A DNA stretch of 64,000 nt from Amblyomma americanum (taxonomy: Eukaryota > Arthropoda > Arachnida > Ixodida > Ixodidae), in the NCBI RefSeq assembly GCF_052857255.1, contig NC_135505.1:133169967-133233966 (forward strand), given 5' to 3'. The first letter of the stretch is position 1; every line of letters begins with the position of its first letter. Below are positions 23,431 to 41,190 of this stretch, one piece after another. The notes under the pieces were generated by a model. That model saw only the letters and a program-made list of their open reading frames with translations, was not told where the DNA came from and did no database searches. The position numbers and the translations under genes were made by a program.

Positions 23431-24104
23431 TCCGGTTAGTTCGGAGCACAAAATATTCTTGCTCAGGGTTCAACAAGACAGTGCGCAAGACAAGGTTCTT
23501 GGCATAGCGCTTCCGCACTAGAACGGTCTTACATAGAGGGAGACACAGAGGCTTCTACAAAACGACAGACGGACAAGCAGGCACAGACAAAAAGGCGCTT
23601 TAGTTCAGAATCTCACTTGACCTTAAATCAGAATTTTAGTCCCAGCTGAGAAATTGTGGCTCTTCGCATTCTTCATCAGGCAGTTGGATTCAGACCTCAC
23701 TTCAAATCTCTGGAGCATTTTTTATGATCAAATACTATTAATACAAAAGCCTAGGCAGTTTAATTAGCATCATCAACTTTGTGGAAATAAAGTGGGGACA
23801 AAGGGAGGGACGATCAAGCGTTAACACTGATATGCTGTTTATGACCCTTGCAATCAATACACAGAGCGGGCCAGCTATCTACAAAACATTGACGAGGCAT
23901 TCCTCGGAAGTATATAAGGCAACGTAAGAAGGACTCCCGACTTACCGGCTGGAGCAGGGTCGCGATTTCGGAGGTATCGGCGGCAAACGTTTGTATGCGC
24001 CGATAATGGCGGCCGGGTTTTCCCGCGCGCGCCGAATTCTTGGGGAAAGGCCAATCCCTAGCATTTGCTGGGGAAGGTGCCGAGAGCGCGCGCTTCGCTG
24101 CCTG
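23431..24104. other. Spacer with short CAGA-like tract, no gene recognised
   Basis: At 23540-23600 a small run of GAGACACAGAGG / GACAGACGGACAAGCAGG words resembles the GR intron tract, so part of copy 3's last intron may begin here. The rest is unassigned. Confidence 0.35.
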
Positions 24105-25620
24105 AAGAGAGAGAGAGGGTTTATTGATAGGAATGATAGGAAAGGCAGAGAGGTTGGCCTGAAAAATACATATCTGGCCTGCTACTCTGCTCTGGGGGAC
24201 GGGAAGAGGAGAGAAAAGAAGGTCACGATGGGGGACGATGATGATGGGAGGAGGCAGATGAAAAACTACTTAAAAAAAAGGCACACTTTCTGACATCACA
24301 AACGCGAGACAAAGTCCGTGTCGCTCAAAAAGCGTGAGAGCGCTCGCGTTGCCTTCACAGTTCTAAAGCTATCTGGCCAAGCGCCGAGGATCAAATCCTC
24401 AGAGAGGAGCGATGTGTCCATAGGCTTCAGAGCAGATGCGAGTATGAGTCTTTCACGTGCATACGCTGGACACGCCACTAAAACATGTGCTATAGTCTCT
24501 AGCACGCCACATGTGGTACATTCCGGGGAGTCCGCTTGTCCTATTAAGTGCAAGTATTTGCGCGTGAATGCCACATTTAAACGTAGTCTACGGATAACGC
24601 ATGCAATAGGCCGAGGTATTCCGCGAGGAACTGAAAAGGTCATCGTCGGATTTAGCCGTTTAAGGCGGATGTGGCGGGTGTCTGGCAGGGCCCAGTACCT
24701 AGCCGTCGCCCTCCTCATCATTTCCGAAAGGAGACAAGTTGTGTCCACTATAGAGAACGGTAGAGCTGTACGCAGGCCACTTCTGAAGGCGCTCCTTGCT
24801 TCAGCGTCGGCGGTCTCATTTCCACGAGTCCGCAGTGTCCGGGGATCCGCTGAAACACTGTACGGTGGCCGTTTCCCTGAGCAAATGATACGAGACTAAT
24901 GATATCAAGAGCCAGAGCTTGGTAGGCTGTGTGGCGTAGGAAGCATCCTAAAATGTGTAGCGCAGGTTAACAGTCGGTGAAAATGCACCACTCCTGAGGC
25001 GGTTCTCCGCAGATGTGGCGAATCGATTCCCGAAGGCCCACAAGCTCTGCAGCGGTTGAAGTAGACTTGTGTTCCAAAATGAATCTGCGGGTCGTCTGTT
25101 GTGCAGGCATTGCGAAAGCTGCTGTTGATGCATTTGGAGAAGTAGATCCATCCGTGTAGACGTGCACAGATTTGTGGTATTCTGACCAGATGTAAGCAAG
25201 TGCGAGTTGCTTCAGTCCGCTAACCGGCATCGCAGACTTCTTGATTATGCCAGGGACATGCAGGCAGACTGAAGACTGAGCCATTACCCATGGGGGCTGC
25301 AAGGAATGATGCGGCAGGGCATAGTCTGATGGCAATTCGGAGCGATGGAAGCGCAATGCGCGTGCAAAACTGCTGTCCGGTCGCTCATCAAAAATCTTCG
25401 TCAGCGGGTGACAGCGGTGCCGTGTAAGCGCACGTAAATATACACGAAGTGGTTCGTGTGACAGGTAGACCGATATTGGGCACGCACGAGACGAAACCAG
25501 AACCAGCGGCAAGGCACAACGGATCCCCGTGCGCCTGCCGCGGAAGGTGACGAGAGCCTGCGGCTGCAACCGCTCATGACGCTGGCCGGATACCGAAGAG
25601 ACTCTGTCCGGTCGCGCAGA
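24105..25620 (-). mobile_element. 3' end of a non-LTR retrotransposon with RNase H domain
   Basis: Minus-strand coding remnants run from about 25569 down to 24296. They end in a 3' UTR with AATAAA (TTTATT on + near 24119) and a (CT)n tail at 24105-24117. The upper part (25569-24967) carries an RNase H fold: VYTDGS, then a TAAELVGLRESI helix, then WCIFTD, i.e. the D-E-D residues. The lower part (24748-24296) has a CTTCG...HVLVACP cysteine/histidine cluster typical of the C terminus of I/R1-group LINEs. The two are in different frames with a stop between, and the reverse transcriptase is missing, so it is 5'-truncated and dead. Confidence 0.8.
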
Positions 25621-25649
25621 ATTCCGCGTAACCTAACCTCTAAAAAAAG

Positions 25650-25736
25650 GAGTAAAAAGGTAGTAAAACTGTCCTCTAGCGCACACCCTTTTATAAAAGG
25701 GTGTGCGCGAGAGGACAGTTCACTCCCTTTTCACTC
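25650..25736. repeat. Perfect hairpin, foldback element
   Basis: The centre is CCCTTTTA|TAAAAGGG (between 25693 and 25694). The arms pair for about 26 bp with one mismatch (ACTGTCCTCT... with ...AGAGGACAGT) and continue imperfectly through GAGTAAAAAGG / CCCTTTTCACTC. No coding capacity. Confidence 0.8.
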
Positions 25737-25904
25737 TCATATAGGTGTATTTGTGTTTACAGTGTACGACGTGGCGCTCCCGTCGCCGTTCCCTTTCCCC
25801 CATAAGGAAGATTTCCTTCCTCGCCCAACCGGTGCTGTCCTGACGGCCGACGATGAAGATGGTCCGCGTCGAAATGGAGGGAGGAAACAGGTTTCCGCAA
25901 CCTG

Positions 25905-26085
25905 ACTACGCCCTCTGCAAGGCAAAGACCTCTCCCATATCTCTCCAATTAACCCTGCCCTTTGCCAGCTGAGGCCACCCTATCCCCACAGACATCTTAA
26001 TCTCATCCGCTCACATAACCTTCTGCCCCTCCCCCCCCCCTCCTACCCTTGCCTTCTCTTGTGATCCATTCCCTTTCTCTTAAGG
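25905..26085 (-). repeat. LINE 3' tail fragment (same family as 40954-41190)
   Basis: It shares TCTCTCCAATTAACCCTG, TTGCCAGCTGAG and AACCTTCTGC words with 40990-41110. In that copy the complementary strand encodes the end of a reverse-transcriptase polyprotein. Only the extreme 3' part survives here. Confidence 0.65.
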
Positions 26086-26089
26086 CAAT

Positions 26090-26360
26090 GATATAAGAAT
26101 AGATGGGCAGGCAGGCACACGCCAAAACACAGATCGACACGGAGACAGAAACTTCCACAGTAGGCATGCACCCAGTATTTTTTTTTTTTTTTTTGGTAGG
26201 AGCAAAAGGCAATTTATTGTACCGCGGGGGAAGGAGGGAGGGGGTTTAGCTTTATTTTGGAGGAGGGAGGGCCCCTTTTGGATACGTGCCCTATCCACAC
26301 GCAGAAAGGAGGACAGGCAGGCGGTCAGGAAGACAGACCGACAAAAAACGCCGGCGTCTC
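26090..26360. repeat. CAGA-rich tract before GR copy 3 last exon
   Basis: GGGCAGGCAGGCACACGCC, GATCGACACGGAGACAG and GAAAGGAGGACAGGCAGG words occupy the same position as the tracts in copies 1 and 2. A T18 run at 26176-26193 and a GC-rich insertion interrupt it. Confidence 0.6.
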
Positions 26361-26467
26361 GAAACTTGAGCTACGTACTTGTCTGAATGCTTGTAGTAAC
26401 CTTAGGCAAAGTTGCTTCCTCTAAAAATACTCTTCTATTCTCCCTTTTTTTCATATTCTCTTTTCAG

Positions 26468-26590
26468 GTTGGAGGATCCATCATTGCATACACAGTTATT
26501 CTTGCGCATACCAGCCAAAATGTAAAAGGCGGCTCGTCGACCCTTCGAATGACGCTCTTCGATCTACTGGGGCATTCCGGCACCTCCTGA
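26468..26590 (+). pseudogene. Gustatory receptor-like pseudogene, copy 3, last exon
   Basis: A good acceptor (TTCTCTTTTCAG, AG at 26466-26467) is followed by the GR last exon with AYTVILAHTS. The Gln of the QTS end is replaced by His, and the stop lies about 40 nt further on than in copy 2 because the old stop is gone. Upstream intron sequence aligns with 4126-4207 of copy 1. A 3' UTR like that of copy 2 follows, with AATAAA at 26754-26759. It belongs with the exon 1 pseudogene at 16505, from which 8.9 kb of repeats separate it. Confidence 0.75.
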
Positions 26591-26759
26591 CGCGAGCTTA
26601 CCTCACACGTTTAATCCGCATTTTATATTGCACAAAGGCTCTTCTTTTTTGGACGACAACAACAAAGCCTCGATTTATTTTGCCATGCTAGTAGCAGCTG
26701 CTGTCCTTGAGCGTCAAGGCTGTTGCTAGCGGCATCAATAAGTTTCAACATGCAATAAA

Positions 26760-28029
26760 GGAAAATATCCCGGTTTCTAAGAAAACACATTTTTAACGTC
26801 TTGAGTCCTTTTTGTAGTTCGTGTCTTGCGAAAGTCATAGTCTAACTTCAATTTCTAATGCATAGTTCTTTGAACAGATGCTGGTGACCGTTCAGTAAAT
26901 GTGGAGGCAATTCACCACGAGCATATAACTATGTCGAATTCCTGCGGCTCAGTCATAAAATACTGTACGAATAGTTTTGAGGTACTATAAAGGCATCATG
27001 ACGAAACGCGCTAACCTTTTTAAGACCCAAATGAAACGAAGACACACCTCAGATGCGAACTTACAGCTGATTTCTGATGGGTGGAGCAGGTTTTCTTTTA
27101 TACATGGAGACACAAGTGCCACCACTCGGACACAAAGAACAAAATTAAAAAAAACTGAAACTGACAATCGTCGCAAGCCTATCTTCACATCGGTAGACGC
27201 TTATCCACATTACCTAAGCACTTACACTTGTTTTCGTGACAGCGACGGAGACACGTTGCTGATGCACTCATCAGCGCCTTGAAAGTGCAACCTGTACCTG
27301 GATTTTCACGAGGACGCATCCATGAGCTGACGGATGATTCGGGCAAGAAGCATTGGAGGGGCGCCGCATTGCAGAGCACTGACACGACGGTCACAGCAAA
27401 AAAGATCTATTCCCGTTTGGAGCGGGGCCTGCTTGACTTGGTGGATGATCTCCGTCAGTGCCAGAAGTGCTGCGTAGTGGCGGCCTCATCGCCATCGCTA
27501 CCGGGAAAGCTGCGAAAGGGCATCGGTCATGCCCCCTGCCGACGACGACGCGGAAAGACCTCACCAGTAACCGCCTCACTGGCCACCAATCAAGTGTAGC
27601 GGCATTCCCGCCTTAGAGGAGCTGCGGACGGCGTACCGAATGTAACCAGACGGGTCCAAGGCTGTGGTATGCTTTGTGAAACTGGTGTAAGTGTGTGAAA
27701 TAAACTACACAGCCTTCTTCAGCACCCTCCAGCTCCCGCTAGTCCGTCTCCTATTCTATCCAGTCCGCGCACTATTCTATTTCCAGGTTCTAAGATTAAT
27801 CATCATATGAAGTAGAACCTCGTTATGGCGTCTTGGCCTAAGCGGTTGCTACACTTAAATGTACTGGTATGAGATCCCCCACTCTGCTAACTTTAAATCT
27901 CGTGGATTTGATTACAGTTCACGGCGAGGACCAAATCAGGAATATGGGGATCCCCGCTTACATTAAATTTTTTTCAATCTCATAGAAAAAAAAGCCTTTA
28001 GGTTTTCTTCGAATTCGTTCTAAGGGACA
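26760..28029. other. 3' flank of GR copy 3, no gene supported
   Basis: The segment 26800-26940 still aligns with 13400-13540 downstream of copy 2 (GTTCAGTAAATG and neighbours). ORFs at 26977-27599 (101 and 106 codons) have no recognisable domain; AATAAA occurs at about 27702. At 27826-27935 a decayed tRNA-like stretch (GGCCTAAGCGG ... GTGGATTTGATTAC) looks like an old SINE head. Confidence 0.35.
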
Positions 28030-28165
28030 TACCATCCTTGGCAAAAGTAACCAGGCTGTGTATAGTTTACACCTTAGTTGTTTAGTTGAGCCTTTACAGC
28101 TTCCCTAAAGGTCACAAGGTGTTGAAACGCAAGGAGGAGAGTTCTCCTTACCTTACAGATGTTTT
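28030..28165 (+). repeat. Dispersed repeat with TTGGCAAAAGTAACC end, forward copy
   Basis: It is homologous in order to the reverse complement of 31265-31490. Shared words are GCAAAAGTAACC, GCCTTTA, AAAGG, TGTTGAAACG/TGTCAAACG and GTTCTCCTTAC. Family unknown. Confidence 0.55.
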
Positions 28166-28339
28166 CAGCTTGAGATGTTTTACAAGTCCTCCACTCAACG
28201 ACCGAAAACAAATCATGCAACCTAGATGCTTGAGGCAAGGATGATGAATTCAGAAAAGACGTTTCTTGTCTAATGCTGCGACACCCTCAGCAATAACTGC
28301 GATACCATCCACGTATCCGAACACACTGTACATTTCACT

Positions 28340-28535
28340 AATCCAAAGCATTCGGTATTAAGTGTCTGGACTTAACTTCACGAAGAGGTACATGGGATAC
28401 CAGGGACACCGTAGTGGAGGGCTCCACACTAATGTCGACCACCTGGACATTTTTTAACGTACACTCCCATCGCGCAGCTCACGCTGAGCGGTTTTCAATT
28501 CTGATTCCATCATAACGCAGCCGTCGAGGTGGAGG
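28340..28535 (-). repeat. Diverged SINE remnant 3' of GR copy 3
   Basis: It contains CCGTAGTGGAGGGCTCC, GTCGACCACCTGG and a decayed head AACGCAGCCGTCGAGGTGG, all minus-strand hallmarks of the Ruka-like SINE. The opening (TTCGGTATTAAGTGTCTGGA) aligns with the one at about 13903. Confidence 0.65.
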
Positions 28536-29499
28536 ATTAATTTCATGTGACATTACAAATATTGTACAGCAGCGTCCCTAAAATGCTTCCTTTCCAAACA
28601 CCGCCCAATACTTTTTTTTTGTCAGGGCGCATCGTTGCAAGAAAAAAACTTCTTGCGAACGGGTGCGAAGGCCACCTATAGGAAAGGTTGCCGTCTGATT
28701 ATAACATAAAGAACTATTGAATTCTGCCTGAGATGAATCGCTCAGCAACGTAGAAAATTTTAAAACTTTATTCCGAGCCTGCAGCAGCCCCGCAGCGGTG
28801 ACTTGCAGATGAGTTGATAAGGTGAGTAGATTTTCTGTTTATTACGTATAGATATATCTTCAATAGTGAGCATCAAACAGAGTCAGTGACTTTTTGTTTT
28901 GTTCTGATCAATACCTGCACATAAGGCAGTGCTCCAGTGCGCATACTTTAGTTGATGCCTTATGCCGCTAGGCAAGGGAAGCTACGGGCGGCGTGGCGCT
29001 ACAATTAACCTGTTAAGCAAGATGGTGCTTGCCATTATTTTACTTCAAGGATGTAACAGTTTTGACATTTGTCTACGTTTTGAGTATTCATCATTCATCC
29101 ATTGCCTAGCAAAGATGCCAGCAAATCTCACGCATGCATGCGCGCAAACAGAATATTCACCACTATGATTTAAATAAATGTCATATTTTCATGATAAATT
29201 AGTAGATTTCAAAATAATAAGACAGGGCAAATGCACTAGGAGCGCGTGAGAGGAGAGAAATCATTTGTTCTAGCCCATGCACTGCAAACCACGTTCTAAA
29301 ATTGCATGAGCGAAAGCCAGTAGCTCAGTCATGCATAGCAGGCAATGATGATGATCATGACAGACGAATAGGTCAACCGAGCGCCCTCAACGGCCAAATA
29401 GTTAACGAAAGCTGGCGCATGCAGTCCCATTAGACACCGCCATATGTGCAGGCCTCGAGTTCAGTAGGTGTTGGTTCTGATTTGTGCCGCTCTAGGCAA
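28536..29499. other. Spacer upstream of GR copy 4, no gene recognised
   Basis: AT-rich, with small ORFs only (longest 68 codons) and no domain. A GATGATGATCATGA word at 29346 is noted. Confidence 0.3.
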
Positions 29500-29570
29500 T
29501 TGTTTTGTGGCATTTCTAATATCGGGTGGTCTACCACTGTTAACAGAGTGCGTCCCAATGAATTCTTATT
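29500..29570. repeat. Single-copy relative of the 121-bp satellite unit
   Basis: CAATTGTTTTGTGGCATTTC, then ATATCG, CACTGTTAACAGA, TCCCAATGAATTCTTATT follow in the same order and spacing as in each satellite unit at 5858-7760. Only one unit is present here, upstream of GR copy 4, at the equivalent place. It is presumably the unexpanded ancestor. Confidence 0.75.
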
Positions 29571-29934
29571 AAGCATCTATTCTGGTTCACTGATAAGCAG
29601 TCATACGGCGAAAGGAATTACGAACTCGTTTATTTATCTATCCTAAGCGCCTGGTTAACGAGACAAGTGTATTCAAGTTCATACGGTACAATGTGTTATC
29701 ATGTTTCAAAGTTTCAAACGCGGGCTTTCTATCCGCTGGTGATAATGCCACATGACTGAGTATTTTGGCAACGCAATAGCACAGTGAATGCACATGTGTT
29801 AACTACTTCCGTCGTAAAAAAAATACTCTGTGTTCTCAAGAAACGTATTACTAACTGAAGTGCTTGATTCCAACCCGCACTTTTCCATCGTGGGTTGCGG
29901 GCTACACTAACGCATCAGTTCTCCCCGTAGGAAG

Positions 29935-30390
29935 CGAAGTGCATTGAACTTGCACAGGATAGGGGGCCGGTCTTTGAATGTCAGCCAGGTGGCGCTTCCA
30001 GCACAAGTAGATGTCGCTTCCTATGTTGCGCACATGCATGACTACACATCAACAACGCAGCAAAACACGTAAATACGGAAAGGAAACCGGGAAACGAGTG
30101 ATATCATATGCCTGGGGGCGCCTCAAATAGCAACCAAAAGCGGAATCCGCTCATTACAGGGGTATGGAGTTGGGGCTCCGGCCCGCCGTCAAACTTGCAG
30201 CCAAGTTTCCTATTGATGAGCAGGCACCGACCTGTTAACAGCTGCGTCTCAAGACGCCAAGTTTCCTATTGATGAGCAGGCAGGCACCGACCTGTTAAAG
30301 GCTGCATCTCAAGACAAGAGTCCCGTGACCTGTGTGTATTTCGCAGAAACGTATGGCAACAGGCCAGACGTGCCGACGGCCCAGCCAAGC
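29935..30390 (+). promoter_or_regulatory. Conserved 5' flank of GR copy 4
   Basis: It aligns with 8235-8640 (copy 2) and 1-330 (copy 1). It holds a local two-copy tandem duplication of about 58 bp (CCAAGTTTCCTATTGATGAG at about 30203 and 30262) not present in the other copies. Probably promoter plus non-coding exon; the start site is not placed. Confidence 0.4.
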
Positions 30391-31264
30391 AAAACCATGA
30401 GCCATCCAGACTAAACGCATGTTTTCGCAAGTCTACTCAGTTTAGCTACGTTAAAATCCTACCAATTTTTTGTTCGTTGATTTCGTAGCATCTAAAGCCC
30501 TTTTCGGTCTGGAGGTTCTCTCCGGAGGTTTGTCATTATGGACGGGAAGTGTATTCCACTTTTGCATCGCATAGTAAATGCATTCAAATGACGGAAGAAA
30601 ATGCAATCTCCTTTTTTCTTGATTACTTGCGTGATGTTAAGAGCGTGTACTGAAGCGTCAGGCATCTTGAGTGCCTTTACATTCTTTAAATGCTTCTGAC
30701 TTGAAAGAAAGGCGGCATGATCGCAGGAAACGTTCCATGCACGCCAGCGCTTGATTATGTCTTCAGCTTTTGTTTCGAGTGTTGTGCAGCGCCAAAAGGC
30801 AGCAGCTCTCATGGGAATCGAAATGCATTAAGTTTTCAGGACACAGAATGAAGCACTCCGTGTCTTAAATAAGCGGCTGTTCCGGTGCAACTAGAGGTCG
30901 CTTGTTATTTCATGCTCTTGACTGAGTATCTTATCTACTCGAATATTGCTCTACACGTCGTTTCGATCGAACCCTCCTTGCCCGCCCCCAACATCGAGAA
31001 CCGCCAAAAAAAATTCCCTCTGAGGTCGACTAAGTGATGCTTCGAGCCGCCAACGTGCAATTAAGACGACCGGTCCAGTGCATAGAATATCGGAGCTGCG
31101 CCAGGGCCTTGAGAAACTCTTCAGCGTAGAAGACGCACTTACGAACCGACCGCGAATTTAACACTTCTGCCGCAGGAGCGTTTGGTAGAACAAGTGAGGC
31201 CTGAATGCATTCATTTTATTCTGCTTAAGTTTGACAATCATCCTGTACGACTAAGGAGTCGCTG
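30391..31264. other. Presumed 5' UTR intron of GR copy 4, first part
   Basis: One 106-codon minus ORF (30492-30812) has no recognisable domain. Nothing else is seen. Confidence 0.3.
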
Positions 31265-31497
31265 ATGACATACAGTATTTGCCAAAAGTAACCGGGCAGC
31301 AATGGTTGGTTTCTTAAACGCGTAACGAAGAACTTGCGGCAGCCCTTAAGCTCTGAATCTATGTCAAGTAAGGAGAACCCTTGTACTCTCTCACGTTTGA
31401 CACCTTTCGGTCTTTACGGCTGCCATAAAGGCTTCTTTATGCGGTTGAGAAGCAAAAACCTGTTGCTCGGTTACTTTTGGCAAAGGGGGCACGGGAG
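31265..31497 (-). repeat. Dispersed repeat with inverted ends, reverse copy
   Basis: The ends TTGCCAAAAGTAACCGGGC (about 31277) and GCTCGGTTACTTTTGGCAA (about 31467) are inverted repeats of about 25 bp enclosing about 165 bp. The interior matches 28030-28165 in reverse. A MITE-like DNA element is plausible; target duplication is not clear. Confidence 0.6.
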
Positions 31498-32096
31498 CGA
31501 CATTAATGCTGTAGGGATGCACGAAAGCTTTCCCTTCTTTTTATTACGAGATTGAATCAAATTTAGCACCTCTACAACCACTGCTAGTATTCCATGATCT
31601 ATCACGGCGGAACACCTTGATCGAGTTCGGCACGAAAGCACCACTTACACCTGAAATTGTTGCTTTCATTCGGCCATAGGTAGAGACAAGTATAGAGATG
31701 ACTGAAGCCATTCCTTGACGGGACGATGTACTGCTGAGCTGAACAAACATATTTCACTTCGGGAATTGTTTTACGTAGCCAGAGGGGAAGAGAATTGCTG
31801 TTTCACACACCAGATTGGAATTTTTCAGACTTTTGTCGGAAGACCTAGGTACATACTTTCGCTGCCTTCAGACGCGCTGGTGGTTCAATTGTTTTCTGTA
31901 CAGCATGACCGCTTGTAATAAGTTCATACTAAAGCCGAGTAAGCAGTCCTTGTGCGTGAGATAGTTCGGATTAAAGATATTGAAGATATTTATCTTTTCT
32001 ATCCGTGTAAATGAAGACCTTGAGGTCTAACAAGGTTCCAACACAAAGATCACCGGGTGTACTGGTTGATGCACGTTACTCTCTTCTGTTTTACAG
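31498..32096. other. Presumed 5' UTR intron of GR copy 4, last part
   Basis: No gene recognised. It ends in a polypyrimidine tract and AG (32095-32096) directly before the 5' UTR part of the coding exon. Confidence 0.4.
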
Positions 32097-32220
32097 GAAG
32101 CCGCATGCTCCAGCCCTGTGAAGTTAGGTTGTTTCACAAGGATCCCACTCACCCGATTCGGAGAAACAAAAAGGCCCAGCATTCTTCATGTTTCGTCCTG
32201 CAACACCCCCTATCATCACC

Positions 32221-38739
<6,519 letters not shown>

Positions 38740-38800
38740 AGGAGTTGCATCGATTGGCCGAAAACTAAACTTGTCTGTTAACTGCTGCCGTTGCGAACAT

Positions 38801-38806
38801 AATAAA
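38801..38806 (+). terminator. Poly(A) signal of GR copy 4
   Basis: AATAAA lies 62 bp after the stop codon of copy 4, the right distance for a short 3' UTR. Confidence 0.75.
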
Positions 38807-38829
38807 CTCGGCCTTCTGGTCTCTCATTT

Positions 38830-40953
38830 CTTTTTGCGTGAAAAATTACGGTTCAATGTTTTCTGACGGTGGGACGTTGACTCGGCTCAGTAACGTCCTC
38901 GTGAACCTGCCCATAATCTCTGAAATGTTGCCAGGGGAGGGGCAACAATGTTTCTTTTGCTAGCGTACGTGCTGAACCCAGAGGGTGTACTCAAGTCGCT
39001 ACATTTTTTTAAGCAAAAAGCTTCACTACTCTATGTAAAACAGCCGTCGCGTAGGGCGCAGAAGGACCTTGAACGACCTTCAGCCCAACCACGTTAGCCG
39101 TGTATGACTATATGTGGTACAGTTTTGGTGTCGAACCCTTGAACCTTGACCTTGACCCATAGCCTTTAGTTGACTTAGAGCTTTCACGTCTAAACTTGAG
39201 TTGACCTCTGCCCTTTGGTCTTTAACCCTAAGAAAATCCGATGGGGTGATGAGAAGCCATGTCATGACATCGATGGGGTGTCGTAAGACCATGTGATACC
39301 AGGTCATAGCCCCGTGGTTGTGTGTGTATATTAGAACCACTGTCGCAAGCGCGCAGTGGAGCTTCCATCGACGAGCCACAGATGCTTAGCGAGCTGCTTC
39401 CTTTTCGCTGAATTCCAAGGTTAGCCAAGTTATTTAGTGCAAAATAGGAAGTGCAAACTATCATTACCACGACGACATTTGGGGGTAGGACAATAAGACG
39501 TATCGACTAACATGCTAGCAAATGCGATCGCACGCAGGCGACACAGAAGAAGAGACCGCTAAAGGCGACGCAAGAGCTACTTGACCGTGAATCGGGAGAT
39601 CTAAAATCTGTTTTGAAAATTTAATACACTTCGATTTTTACGACAGCCGCTGCCTTTTCGGATGCATAGGTACGATACAAAAGACGAAGTCAACATTAAA
39701 CGTTGGCGTGCACAATACGTTCCCTGCAAGCGTGCGCCTTTAACTGATATCGAAAGCATTCGACGAATGCAAAGGGTCTCAATGTCCATCATATTATAAA
39801 GCGCTTCAGTGCACCGCTCTTACTTAATCAGACTTGAATAGCGAAAAAGGATAGGAGTCCGCATTCCCTTACAGTGTATGACTGCTTAGTTATTCATTCT
39901 AAAAGCGGTTTTCAATCATTATTCCTTCAGGCTCTTTCTGCTCATAATGTTATACCGCAAGATACAAAATCGGCCTCAGAAGAATGGTTTCGCTGAGCGA
40001 AATTAAAATAAGTAACAGCGACTCGACTCCGGTGAAATAGCTTAGCAAGAAATTTGTGCAGCTTACAAATGAAAGAAATGCGGTGTGATCCGTGCTGCGC
40101 CAGGATTACCACACTTCAGGAATACATGCAAGCTCTGTCGTGTTCTGTTGTCAAGCAAAACTAACCAGTGTTGTCACTAGACAAAAAATTATGCACTCAT
40201 TTCGATACGTCGCTGTAATTGGATATAACTCAAGAACAAAGCGGCTTTTTCCTAAGAAATGACCTCCTTCCAGCCTATGGCGTCGGCCGATTTTAATGAG
40301 CTCGCTAGTATGACAATGCAGGTAGAGGACTATACCCTTTCATCTGTCACTGCCAGCACTGACAGTATAGCAGGCTCATGATAATCATCCGAAGCCACTG
40401 GCTGCAAGGGGGTCTTTTGTCGGACAAAAGCTGCTTCGTTATTTAATTGTATCCTGCTTAGTAAGCGCTCATGTGGAAACAGCGGTTGCGTAGCATGTAT
40501 ACCCAACGCCTGCTTAGAATCCTCGGTGCATCTCGACACAGGCATTTGTTTCCCTATCATCTTTCCGGTGGTGACACGCGATCTAGGTGAAGCCATTGGA
40601 TGCTTTATTAAGGGATTGTTTTTATTTTCCAGAAAATTCTTGGTTCGAAATTCCACCTAAAGGGAAGTGAAAATGTTAACTTTCCGGGAAGCTTTGAGCA
40701 TTGCAACAGAAAGGAGGACATGTTTTTGAGTGAAATATATCTTAGCTAAATTTAAGGATCACGGATAAGGCAGGGTGCGAACAGTGCTACATCCGCACAA
40801 AATGCACAGAAGGGAGCAGTCGATGGCAGTGCAGAAAGCCTTTCCGATTACGTATAAGGCTGGCTTCGTGCCGTCCCAAAATACGGCAGTCTTAGCGCTG
40901 CTACTACGCAGGGGTTTTTCACGCGCCACCTTCTTTTTTACAAAGTTGCAAAT
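38830..40953. other. Intergenic region, no gene recognised
   Basis: It holds a short set of repeated TTGACC words at 39140-39215 and a repeated CGATGGGGTG phrase near 39239 and 39270. ORFs (99, 80 and 108 codons, minus strand) have no recognisable domain. Confidence 0.35.
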
Positions 40954-41190
40954 CATCATCATCAGCCTGACTACATCCACTGCAGGGAAAGGCCTCTCAC
41001 ATGTCTCTCCAATTAACCCTGTCATTTGCCAGCTGAGCCCACCCTATGCCTGCAAACTTCCAAATCTCATCCGCCCACCTAACCTTCTGCCGCCCCCTGC
41101 TACGCTTGCCTTCTCTTGAAATGCACTTCGTTACCCTTAAGGACCAGCGGTTATCTTGCCGGAAATACGGTTCTATTATAAGGCCAATAC
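40954..41190 (-). mobile_element. 3' end of a LINE polyprotein
   Basis: The minus strand encodes a tail with GRQKVRWADEIWKFAG and WAQLANDRVNWR, the typical C-terminal GRP.RW.DDI...W..A.DR..WR pattern of endonuclease/reverse-transcriptase LINEs. It is followed by an (ATG/GAT)n tail (ATCATCATCATCAGCC on + at 40954). Sister fragments lie at 25905-26085 and 51073-51147. Confidence 0.75.

Noticed and set aside
22457..23439. Long ORFs of 306-323 codons on both strands
   Set aside because: They follow from a 51-bp repeat with no stop in several frames; equal openness in three frames argues against a selected protein.
27279..27599. 106-codon ORF near an AATAAA
   Set aside because: No recognisable domain and no supporting splice or start context; not enough to call a gene.
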